Assembly (NCBI GenBank): GCA_902560565.1
Contig: CACEMG010000006.1
Location: 1 to 61,174 of the forward strand
Direction of reading: 5' to 3'
Source of the DNA: an uncultured Pelagibacteraceae bacterium
Lineage (GTDB): Bacteria; Pseudomonadota; Alphaproteobacteria; Pelagibacterales; Pelagibacteraceae
Length of the DNA: 61,174 nucleotides
Shown: positions 8,356 through 15,172 of the stretch, piece after piece
Numbering within the stretch: position 1 is the first letter of the stretch
Layout of the letters: every line of letters begins with the position of its first letter
Position numbers and translations under genes: made by a program
The notes under the pieces: model-generated
Databases searched by the model: none
Told to the model about the DNA's origin: nothing
What the model saw: only the letters and a program-made list of their open reading frames with translations

Positions 8356-8829
8356 TTGATTGATATTTTTAGTATAATTATTGCTGGTATTTTTTCGTGC
8401 ATAATTCTTGATATTTTGGGGTTTTTAATGAAGTTTTTGGGTATTCCTGAACCTTCCTGGGCTGTCGTTGGTCGATGGACCTATTATATGCTTAAAAAAG
8501 CCAAATTTTATAACCCTAATATTGCAGAAATGGCTTCGTTCAAATATGAGGTCGTTCTAGGTTGGCTATTTCACTATTACTTATCAATTTGTTGGGCTAT
8601 TATTTATTACTTTTGTTTTATATTAATTGGTTTTAAAATGTCCTATTTTTCAGGCTTCATATTTGGGGCTCTAACTACTTTAGCTCCATTATTGATATTT
8701 TTGCCATTTACTGGACAAGGTATATTTGCCAGAAATACAAATATACCTCTAAAAACCTCATTAATTTTTTTAATTAGACATTCAATTTATGGAATTGCTA
8801 TGTATGAAGGTTTTAGATGGTTCAATTAA
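8356..8829 (+). CDS. DUF2938-like membrane protein
   Basis: 157 aa with about four hydrophobic segments (about 4-24, 68-92, 97-117, 135-152). The pattern GWLFHYYLSICWAIIYY and the late His in RHSIYGIAMYEG fit DUF2938, a family of membrane proteins of unknown function. The start is TTG at 8356, preceded by AGGAA at 8348-8352 at good spacing; no in-frame ATG lies upstream of the first helix. It is probably translated together with the 54-aa gene just upstream. Confidence 0.65.
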   Translation: MIDIFSIIIAGIFSCIILDILGFLMKFLGIPEPSWAVVGRWTYYMLKKAKFYNPNIAEMASFKYEVVLGWLFHYYLSICWAIIYYFCFILIGFKMSYFSGFIFGALTTLAPLLIFLPFTGQGIFARNTNIPLKTSLIFLIRHSIYGIAMYEGFRWFN

Positions 8830-8919
8830 GCAATGAAAAAAGTTATCCCCACTATTCACTAATTTTAGAAAAAAAATAAAAAAACAATCAAAAAGTGATT
8901 AATACAACTTATTATTATT

Positions 8920-9116
8920 GGTATTGTTGCAGTAATTAAGAGGCAACTCTTAACTGACCGACTGGGGAAATGCCGAGAGGACCAAGCCAGGAGGCAGAAA
9001 GCTTCGCAGAGTAGCGCTAAAATTGTGAGGCGGGAGGCATGGCGGTAGCGCCTACAACGACGTGCCAAAACAACTGTTCTTTGCACTGTAAAAGGTGCAA
9101 GGAAACAGGGGTTTTT
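8920..9116 (+). ncRNA. candidate structured non-coding RNA of unknown class
   Basis: About 200 bases are far richer in G and C than the surroundings and hold no convincing gene. Paired elements are visible. TTAAGAG (8936-8942) pairs with CTCTTAA (8947-8953) around a GCAA (GNRA) tetraloop, extended by CAG/CTG. TTGT-AGGCG (9023-9032) pairs with CGCCTACAA (9049-9057). A long 3' hairpin has CTGTT and TTGCAC (9074-9086) pairing with GTGCAA and AACAG (9095-9108), followed by GGGGTTTTT. The tetraloop and the T-run both favour the plus strand. I see no tmRNA, RNase P, 4.5S or common riboswitch signature. It could instead be a leader of ogt. Confidence 0.45.
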
Positions 9117-9119
9117 AAG

Positions 9120-9389
9120 ATGAAAGGTACATTTTTTCAAAAAAAAGTTTGGAACTATTTAAAAACTATCCCAAAAGGTCAGGTTAGAACTTATAAACAA
9201 GTAGCAATAGGCATTAAAAGACCAAAATCGGCCCGTGCAGTTGCTAATGCATGTGCTAAAAACCCTTATGCACCCCAAATACCGTGTCATAGAGTAATTA
9301 GATCAGATGGAGGGCTTGGAGGTTACTCTGGAATAGGTGGAATCAAGAAAAAGCTCCGATTACTTAGATCTGAGAAAGTAAGTATTTAA
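9120..9389 (+). CDS. ogt: MGMT-family methylated-DNA-protein cysteine methyltransferase, minimal form
   Basis: 89 aa. This is only the C-terminal winged-helix catalytic domain of Ogt/MGMT; typical Ogt is about 160-170 aa. The active-site motif PCHRVI (Cys56) is intact, so it is not an alkyltransferase-like (PWHR) protein. Other family marks are GQVRTYKQVA (about 20-29) and GGLGGYSGIGG. It transfers alkyl groups from O6-alkylguanine to itself. An in-frame ATG upstream at 9039 would add 27 Cys-rich residues read through the RNA-like region, so I chose 9120. Confidence 0.8.
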   Translation: MKGTFFQKKVWNYLKTIPKGQVRTYKQVAIGIKRPKSARAVANACAKNPYAPQIPCHRVIRSDGGLGGYSGIGGIKKKLRLLRSEKVSI

Positions 9390-9886
9390 CCCCTTTTAGA
9401 AGTTATTTTCTGTCTAAAAAGTTAACAAAATCAACGTTTTTTTAACATTTTAATTAAAATTCATGTTAAGAGCATAATTCACCCTTCAGTTGTAGCATTT
9501 AGCACAGTCTGCTAAAATTAGACCCCTCTATGTCCGTTTAAATGCCATATTCAGTTTATGCATTGCTCTATTATTAAACAATATCAACACTCTTAAATTG
9601 CCCTATTTAATACATTCTTATAATTTTTAATCTTTAAAATCAGAAATAGTTCATTCAAAAACCTCTATTTTATGCCATTTTTTATATTTTAAGCTATTTT
9701 TGAGAGAAATATAAAAAAATTATCCTTAATTTAAATACTAGAATAACAATATTTTAATTAATAATGCTGGCTATATTGATTAATTAAACCATTTTTTATT
9801 AATACAAATAATGTAATAATTACAATAGTTTAAAACTTATACTTAAAGTTTTACATTAGTAATTAGTAAATAATTGATACCTAATA
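9390..9886. other. about 500-bp gene-free spacer
   Basis: No reading frame of credible length or family resemblance is seen on either strand. TTTTAGA (9394-9400) and TCTAAAA (9413-9419) form a weak inverted repeat just after ogt and might aid termination. Otherwise the stretch is AT-rich without obvious repeats, RNA genes or hairpins. This is unusually long for such a compact genome. It separates the accessory stretch from the rplM-hom-transporter block. Confidence 0.6.
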
Positions 9887-10738
9887 TTAAAATTTAGAAT
9901 TATGATAGGCTCCTCTTCTCGCAATGTAGATACCAGAAAAAACGATTATAAACAACCCAAGGAAGGTCCAATTATCTGGGAAATCACTAAAGAAATAATA
10001 GCCAATTATAATATTAGTAATAATTTCAAAGTAGCTAAAAGGAGCAAGTTTAGACGCATCGGCATATTTAAGGGATAATATGAGGAAAAAATGACCTACA
10101 CAAGCAAATACACCAATAGCACCTAATAATGACCACTGATTTAACGTAGGGGCAACCCAAACAAATGGCATCGTTAAAGATATAATTATCGCCCCCACTA
10201 CACCAGTTAACAAAAGCGTTAACAAAGGATTGTCTGATTTACTTAACTTACGTGTAATAATTAAATAAAATCCATACATAATACCTGTACCTAGCGCAGC
10301 AAAACTTGCTAAATTTATTTCTACAAAACCAGGTCTAATAACAAGTAGAGATCCCAAAAAACCAATTATTACAGCTAACCACCTTTTATATCCAACTTTT
10401 TCTCCTAACAGAATTGGTGAAAATGCAGTCACTACTAATGGAGCTATAAATGCAAGCGTTAATGCTTTTGCTAATGATATTATTGATATTGAATAGAAAA
10501 AACAAACATTTGCTATTAAAAGTAATAATCCTCTTAAAATTTGTAATTTAGGTTCACTTGTCCAAACAAGATTTTTTCTAAAAAGAAAAAACATTACAGG
10601 CAAAGTAAAAACTACTGTAAAAAAATACCTTCCCCAAGTAATTTGTAAAACCGGAAGATCGGCACTAAGGTATTTAGCTATACCATCCATTATTGGCAAC
10701 ATTACCCAAGCCAATAAGTTAAAAGCTATAGCCTTCAT
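9887..10738 (-). CDS. EamA/DMT-family permease
   Basis: 283 aa with about ten hydrophobic helices arranged as two EamA halves. The first half ends around residue 135; the second starts with ASFAALGTGIMYGFYLIITR. The conserved helix-end patterns WGRYFF and FAPFSYFEI fit DMT-type exporters or importers of small metabolites such as amino acids or nucleotides. It shares one base with the stop of the upstream AEC gene, so it is the last gene of the rplM-to-transporter run. The substrate is unknown; the link with hom hints at amino-acid export. Confidence 0.85.
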   Translation of the reverse strand: MKAIAFNLLAWVMLPIMDGIAKYLSADLPVLQITWGRYFFTVVFTLPVMFFLFRKNLVWTSEPKLQILRGLLLLIANVCFFYSISIISLAKALTLAFIAPLVVTAFSPILLGEKVGYKRWLAVIIGFLGSLLVIRPGFVEINLASFAALGTGIMYGFYLIITRKLSKSDNPLLTLLLTGVVGAIIISLTMPFVWVAPTLNQWSLLGAIGVFACVGHFFLILSLKYADASKLAPFSYFEIITNIIIGYYFFSDFPDNWTFLGLFIIVFSGIYIARRGAYHNSKF

Positions 10739-11640
10739 TAAGGAAAGAAACTTAATGCTATGAATACAATAATTGGAATAGTTACAAATGAAATAACTGT
10801 TGATACAAAAATCATACTTGCCACATTATCTACGTTCTCTTTAGGTGAATACATTGAACCAACAAGAAAATTTAGAATTGCGCTAGGCATAGAACATTGA
10901 ATTAATAATACGCCAGCGGCAAAACCACTTAAATTGAAATAATAAATAATTGCAAAACCAACAGCTGGACCTAAAATAACTCTAGCAAATGATGAAATTA
11001 ATGATCTTTTTAAAGAAAAAACTTTAAGACGAGTAAGTGCAATTCCTAAAGACATTAAAATTAGAAATATAGTAGCATACATTAATAAAAATGTAGTATT
11101 TTCAACAAATACGGGAAGCTCTATATTAAAATAAAGCAATAATACAGATATAATAATCGTATAAAAAGGTGGGCTTTTTAAAATTACATCAAAACTAAAT
11201 TTTCTATCAGCTAAAAAAACACCAACAGTGAAATGAAAAAGAATAATTAATGCTGTTATTGCAGCAGCTACACCTAATCCGTCAAAACCATATGCAAAAA
11301 GACATATGGGAAAACCCATATTACCAGTATTTGGCATCATAAAAGGTGGCAATTCTCTAATAATGTCCTTAGATTTTATAAAATATAAAAAAATAACTCC
11401 TATAACTGCAAAACCACATATAGCTATTAAGTAATACCAAAAATAATCAACAAAGGTTTGAAAATTTATATTTTTAACATTTAAAGCATAAATAATCATC
11501 GCGGGTGAACCGACATTTGCCGCAAAGTTAGTTATAAATTTTGTATCAAATTTTTTATCTTTTTTACCAACAAAGTACCCAATACCTATTATGAAAAAAA
11601 CAGGAAATATTACTTCAAAAAGTTTAATATATATTTCCAT
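10738..11640 (-). CDS. AEC-family transporter (auxin efflux carrier-like permease)
   Basis: 300 aa, with about ten membrane helices. The N-terminal FEVIFPVFFIIGIGYFVGKK and the central PNTGNMGFPICLFAYG motif (about 104-119) are typical of bacterial AEC permeases, which move small organic or amino acids. Its start codon shares one base with the hom stop (TAATG type), and its stop shares one base with the EamA start, so the three genes are translationally coupled. The substrate is unknown. Confidence 0.85.
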   Translation of the reverse strand: MEIYIKLFEVIFPVFFIIGIGYFVGKKDKKFDTKFITNFAANVGSPAMIIYALNVKNINFQTFVDYFWYYLIAICGFAVIGVIFLYFIKSKDIIRELPPFMMPNTGNMGFPICLFAYGFDGLGVAAAITALIILFHFTVGVFLADRKFSFDVILKSPPFYTIIISVLLLYFNIELPVFVENTTFLLMYATIFLILMSLGIALTRLKVFSLKRSLISSFARVILGPAVGFAIIYYFNLSGFAAGVLLIQCSMPSAILNFLVGSMYSPKENVDNVASMIFVSTVISFVTIPIIVFIALSFFP

Positions 11641-12929
11641 TAAAATAATCTTATAAGGACTGGTTTTTTGATAATATTCTTAATTGAATTTATTGATCTT
11701 AAACATTTTTTTGAGTTATTTTCTTTTACACTATGAGTAATAATTATTATCGAGGCCTTCTTCTTTACATTATCAGGTATCTGTATTAATCTTTGAATAG
11801 AAATCTTATACTTTGCTAGATGTTTTGTAATTTGAGACAAAACGCCAGGTTTATCTTTAACTTCAAATCTTAGGTATAGAGAATTTTCGTAGTTATTATT
11901 ATCGTATATACGAGCATTCTCTCTAGCATTATTTGGTAATCCAAATGGAAATTTAATATTACCTCTTAATATTGATAACAAATCAGACATCAAAGCAGAT
12001 GATGTTGGTCCAGGACCAGCACCCTCCCCTTGTAAAACTGACTCGCCTACTGGCATTCCCTCAAGAATAACGGCATTCATAACACCACTAACATTTGCTA
12101 TATAAGTATTTTTCTTAACTAAGCATGGATGTACCCTTTCAAAAAGCTTGTTATTTACAATCTCAGTTATCCCTAAAAGCTTAATTCTTAAATTTAGTTG
12201 ATCTGCCAAATCAAAATCATTACTCTCAATATTTTCAATACCCTCCATTAGACAATTTGATTTAGAAATTTTTTTATTAAAAGCTAATGCAGAAAGAATT
12301 TTTACTTTTGCTAAAGTATCATAACCATTTAAATCTAATTTTGGGTTTCCTGGTTCTGCATATCCAAGATCTTGGGCTTTTTTTAATACATTTTTAAATG
12401 TATCTCCTGTTTTTTCCATTTGAGTTAAAATATAATTACAAGTACCATTAAGTATTCCATATATTTTATAAATTTTGTTTGTAGCCAATCCTTCTTTAAT
12501 TGTTCTTAAAATTGGTATACCTCCACCAACAGAAGCTTCAAATTCAAGATTTACTTTATTTTTTACAGCCAAACTTGACAAACTCTCTCCATGTTTTGCT
12601 ATTAGGGCTTTGTTTGGTGTAATAACGTGTATCTTATTTTTAATCGCTTTCTCAACAACTTTCTTTGAAATGCCATCTGAAAGTCCTATACATTCAAATA
12701 TAATATCTATTTTTTTTTCAGAAATAATTTTTAAAGGATCTGAGAAAAAAATATTTTTATTAATTTTGAATTTTCTTTTTTTGTTTTTATTTTTTGCACT
12801 TATAGCAACTATATTAATAATTTTACCTGTTTTTTTTTGTATTTCTTTTCTTTTAGTTAGTATTTCTTTATAGAGATAGGAACCAATTTGGCCTAAACCT
12901 ATGATTGCTATATTATATGTTTTTTTCAT
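11640..12929 (-). CDS. hom: homoserine dehydrogenase
   Basis: 429 aa, usual for the enzyme with a C-terminal ACT domain. It reduces aspartate semialdehyde to homoserine for threonine and methionine synthesis. The N-terminal NAD(P) motif is IIGLGQIGSYLY (about 9-20). The catalytic core contains GGGIPILRTIKEGLA and ILNGTCNYILTQME. ACT residues start near 350 (RFEVKDKPGVLSQI), pointing to threonine feedback. The ATG overlaps the stop of the small lipoprotein gene (ATGA). MetY in this window uses a product made from homoserine. Confidence 0.95.
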   Translation of the reverse strand: MKKTYNIAIIGLGQIGSYLYKEILTKRKEIQKKTGKIINIVAISAKNKNKKRKFKINKNIFFSDPLKIISEKKIDIIFECIGLSDGISKKVVEKAIKNKIHVITPNKALIAKHGESLSSLAVKNKVNLEFEASVGGGIPILRTIKEGLATNKIYKIYGILNGTCNYILTQMEKTGDTFKNVLKKAQDLGYAEPGNPKLDLNGYDTLAKVKILSALAFNKKISKSNCLMEGIENIESNDFDLADQLNLRIKLLGITEIVNNKLFERVHPCLVKKNTYIANVSGVMNAVILEGMPVGESVLQGEGAGPGPTSSALMSDLLSILRGNIKFPFGLPNNARENARIYDNNNYENSLYLRFEVKDKPGVLSQITKHLAKYKISIQRLIQIPDNVKKKASIIIITHSVKENNSKKCLRSINSIKNIIKKPVLIRLF

Positions 12930-13102
12930 TTATCTATATTTGGATAATTTTTTGATTTATTGTAATTTTCGAGTTTTTTCTTGTATTCATTTATACTTAA
13001 GTCAAAAAAATTACTAAAATCTACAGATTTGGATATATTCTTTTTATTATCTTGGGAACATGAGTTTAATAATATTAATATTATTATAAATAACCTTATC
13101 AC
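12926..13102 (-). CDS. small lipoprotein (58 aa), unknown function
   Basis: A GTG start at 13102-13100 overlaps the argC stop (GTGA), and the TGA at 12928-12926 overlaps the hom start (ATGA). The product begins MIRLFIIILILLNSCSQDNK: a basic residue, a hydrophobic helix, then a lipobox LNSC with the Cys at residue 15. The mature part is about 44 residues, Asn/Lys-rich, ending YPNIDK, with no known domain. It fills exactly the gap between argC and hom and keeps the four-base overlaps, which argues strongly for a real gene. Confidence 0.82.
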   Translation of the reverse strand: MIRLFIIILILLNSCSQDNKKNISKSVDFSNFFDLSINEYKKKLENYNKSKNYPNIDK

Positions 13103-14118
13103 TGAATACCTTCTCTTTCACTAAAACCAAATCTTAAATTCATATTTTGAACTGCTTGACCTGATCCACCTTTAATTAAATTATCTATAACAGATAACAA
13201 AATAATCTTCTCTTTATACTTTGACTTGCACACAGATATAATACATTTATTTGTTCCCATTACATCGTTAGTGCTTAAAAAAGTATCCTTATTTGCAATT
13301 TTTATAAATGATTTACCCTTATAAAATCGTCTAAGCACACTTATTACTTTATTTTGATTTATATTTTTGTTCAAATCAATGTAAATGGTACTTAGTATAC
13401 CTCGAAACATTGGAGTTAAATGCGGTGTAAAGGTAAATTTAATATTTTTATTTGAATGCAAATTAAGCTCTTGTAAAATTTCTGAATTATGACGATGCAA
13501 CGAAATTCCATAGACGCTCATAGACTCATATAGATTCTTATCTTTAAATTTTTTATGCACACCTCTACCAGCACCTGAATATCCTGATTTAGAATCAATA
13601 ATAATATTATCTGTTTTAATTAAGTTATTTTTAACTAATGGAACTAATGGTAGTAGTATTGAGGTTGGATAGCAGCCAGGACAAGATATAATTTGATAAT
13701 TGTTTAATTTAAATTTTGATAATTCAGGTAAAAGATAAATACTTTTCTTAATATTTTGTATAGCTGCATGTTTTTGTTTGTACCATTTAAAATAATTATT
13801 AGAATTTCTTAGTCTGAAGTCACCTGATAAATCGATTAAAACATTATGTTTATTTAATTTTTTTGAAATAATTTGAGCCTCACCATTTGGTAAAGCAGAA
13901 AAAATTATATCACACTCATTAATTTTAGATTTTGTAATTTTTGTAATTTTAGGAAGTTTAGATTTTATTGATTTATCAAAATCTGTTATTTTTTTTCCTA
14001 CTGAACTATTTCCACACAAATATTTTATTTTTATCTTTTTATGATTAACTAGATTTTTAATTAATTCGTTTCCTAGATACCCTGTAGCTCCAGCAATTAA
14101 AACATTCATTTTGGACAT
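13099..14118 (-). CDS. argC: N-acetyl-gamma-glutamyl-phosphate reductase
   Basis: 339 aa. ArgC reduces N-acetylglutamyl phosphate to the semialdehyde in arginine synthesis. Seen: NADP loop IAGATGYLGNELI (about 8-20), the active-site motif SCPGCYPTSILLPL with the catalytic Cys near 149, and SGYSGAGRGVH near 190-200. The second Met (residue 4, MNVLIAG) is an alternative start. It lies 33 bases after rpsI, the arrangement rplM-rpsI-argC being common in alphaproteobacteria, and overlaps the lipoprotein gene by four bases. Confidence 0.95.
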   Translation of the reverse strand: MSKMNVLIAGATGYLGNELIKNLVNHKKIKIKYLCGNSSVGKKITDFDKSIKSKLPKITKITKSKINECDIIFSALPNGEAQIISKKLNKHNVLIDLSGDFRLRNSNNYFKWYKQKHAAIQNIKKSIYLLPELSKFKLNNYQIISCPGCYPTSILLPLVPLVKNNLIKTDNIIIDSKSGYSGAGRGVHKKFKDKNLYESMSVYGISLHRHNSEILQELNLHSNKNIKFTFTPHLTPMFRGILSTIYIDLNKNINQNKVISVLRRFYKGKSFIKIANKDTFLSTNDVMGTNKCIISVCKSKYKEKIILLSVIDNLIKGGSGQAVQNMNLRFGFSEREGIQ

Positions 14119-14151
14119 TTTTAACTATACCAGTTTATATTGAAAAAAAAA

Positions 14152-14559
14152 TTATCTTTTAGAAAACTGAAAACTTCTTCTAGCTTTTCTATGGCCGTAT
14201 TTTTTTCTTTCTACAGCTCTAGAATCTCTTGTGGTTAATTTCTCTTTTTTAAGAGTAGATTTACTTTCTGAGTCCATCATAACTAAAGCTTTTGAAATAC
14301 CGTGGACCATCGCTCCTACTTGACCAGTTAACCCCCCACCTTTGACTTTGCATTTAACATCGTATGAAGTTGCTTGGTTTAATATTTCAAAAGGTCTTAA
14401 TAATTGCATCTTATGATTAGCTCTCTTAAAATAAGTGTCATAATCTTTACCGTTTACTATAATTTTACCTGTACCTTTTTTAAGCCAAATTCTAGCAATT
14501 GAAGTTTTTCTTTTACCAGTTGCGTATTTACTATCTTTAAAATTTATGTCTGCTTCCAT
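14152..14559 (-). CDS. rpsI: 30S ribosomal protein S9
   Basis: 135 aa. It shows TGKRKTSIARIWL at the N-terminus of the S9 domain and the invariant basic C-terminal tail (KKYGHRKARRSFQFSKR), which reaches tRNA in the ribosomal P site. The start is one base after the rplM stop, so the two ribosomal genes are translationally coupled as in most bacteria. Confidence 0.98.
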   Translation of the reverse strand: MEADINFKDSKYATGKRKTSIARIWLKKGTGKIIVNGKDYDTYFKRANHKMQLLRPFEILNQATSYDVKCKVKGGGLTGQVGAMVHGISKALVMMDSESKSTLKKEKLTTRDSRAVERKKYGHRKARRSFQFSKR

Positions 14560-14560
14560 A

Positions 14561-15022
14561 TTAGTTTCTAATAATATTTTTGATGTTCATTTTTCCTAAA
14601 TCTAGAATTTGAGGATTTTGAGCTGAGTGAGGATGTTGTTCACCTGAGTATATCTTTAATTTTTTTAATTGATTTCTAGCTAGAACACCGCCTGGAAGCA
14701 TTCTTTTAACAGCTAATTTTAAAATTTCCTCTGGTTTATTCTTTTCGCTAAGTTTCTGTGGCGTAATCTCTTTAATACCACCAGGATATCCAGTGTGCTT
14801 ATAATATTTTTTGTTTTGAAATTTACTTCCTGTAAACTTTATTTTCTCTACATTCTTTACTATTACAAAATCACCATGGTCAACATGAGGTGAAAATGTA
14901 TTTTTATTTTTTCCTCTAAGTATTTTCGTTATAATTGCTGCTAATCGACCAACAACAGCATTTTTTGCATCAATTTCCACCCAATTGGATTTAATTTCAG
15001 ATTTTTTTAAAAATTTAGTCAT
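14561..15022 (-). CDS. rplM: 50S ribosomal protein L13
   Basis: 153 aa. Typical L13 features: WVEIDAKNAVVGRLAAIIT near the N-terminus, the FSPHVDHGDFVIVKN stretch, and KRMLPGGVLARNQLKKLKIY. It assembles early in the large subunit. No Shine-Dalgarno sequence precedes the ATG at 15022; the bases just upstream read TCCCAGCGA. A near-consensus promoter so close to the start codon suggests an almost leaderless mRNA. Confidence 0.98.
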   Translation of the reverse strand: MTKFLKKSEIKSNWVEIDAKNAVVGRLAAIITKILRGKNKNTFSPHVDHGDFVIVKNVEKIKFTGSKFQNKKYYKHTGYPGGIKEITPQKLSEKNKPEEILKLAVKRMLPGGVLARNQLKKLKIYSGEQHPHSAQNPQILDLGKMNIKNIIRN

Positions 15023-15031
15023 TCGCTGGGA

Positions 15032-15060
15032 TTAATACTTTTAATTATTTCGTATGTCAA
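15032..15060 (-). promoter_or_regulatory. sigma-70-type promoter of the rplM-rpsI-argC-hom run
   Basis: On the minus strand a perfect -35 box TTGACA (15060-15055) is followed after exactly 17 bases by TATTAA (15037-15032). With normal spacing, transcription would begin near 15025, only about three bases before the rplM ATG at 15022. This is the best promoter match I see in the window. Confidence 0.65.
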
Positions 15061-15172
15061 TTAATAGGTTGTATTTTATCGACAAAAAAACCTTAAAAGA
15101 CAGGGTTTTTTTTTAAAATTGGACATTCAAATCAGCTGTAATAAAATAAAATTATAAAAAGGGAGGAAATTA
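15061..15172 (+). promoter_or_regulatory. metY leader with alternative hairpins (possible SAM-responsive riboswitch)
   Basis: AGGTT (15066-15070) can pair with AACCT (15089-15093), leaving an 18-base loop. The same AACC is needed for a downstream terminator-like hairpin, so the two folds exclude each other. Further on, AAAAAGGGAGG (15156-15166) joins an A-run to the ribosome-binding site, as in SAM-II/SAM-V-type RNAs whose 3' strand carries such a run. SAM-V riboswitches before methionine genes are known in SAR11. I cannot confirm the conserved core by eye, so the class is a guess. Confidence 0.4.
15084..15114 (+). terminator. intrinsic terminator-like hairpin in the metY leader (possible attenuator)
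   Basis: AAAAAAACC (15084-15092) pairs with GGTTTTTTT (15104-15112), extended by a U-G and a U-A pair, around the loop AAAAGAC, and ends in a nine-T run (15106-15114). It has few GC pairs, so it is weak. It lies before metY with no gene to end on the plus strand, which suggests attenuation; on the minus strand it would also look like a terminator. Confidence 0.4.

Noticed and set aside
8843-8851. TTATCCCCA, one mismatch from a DnaA box
   Set aside because: Single copy with no cluster or other origin features.
9039-9119. Upstream extension of Ogt adding a Cys-rich N-terminus (MAVAPTTTCQNNCS...)
   Set aside because: It is read through the GC-rich hairpin region and resembles no Ogt N-terminal domain; the family begins at the Met at 9120.
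8865-9140. 91-residue minus-strand frame rich in Cys and Arg
   Set aside because: It lies across the RNA-like region and the ogt start; composition looks like chance translation of GC-rich structured DNA.
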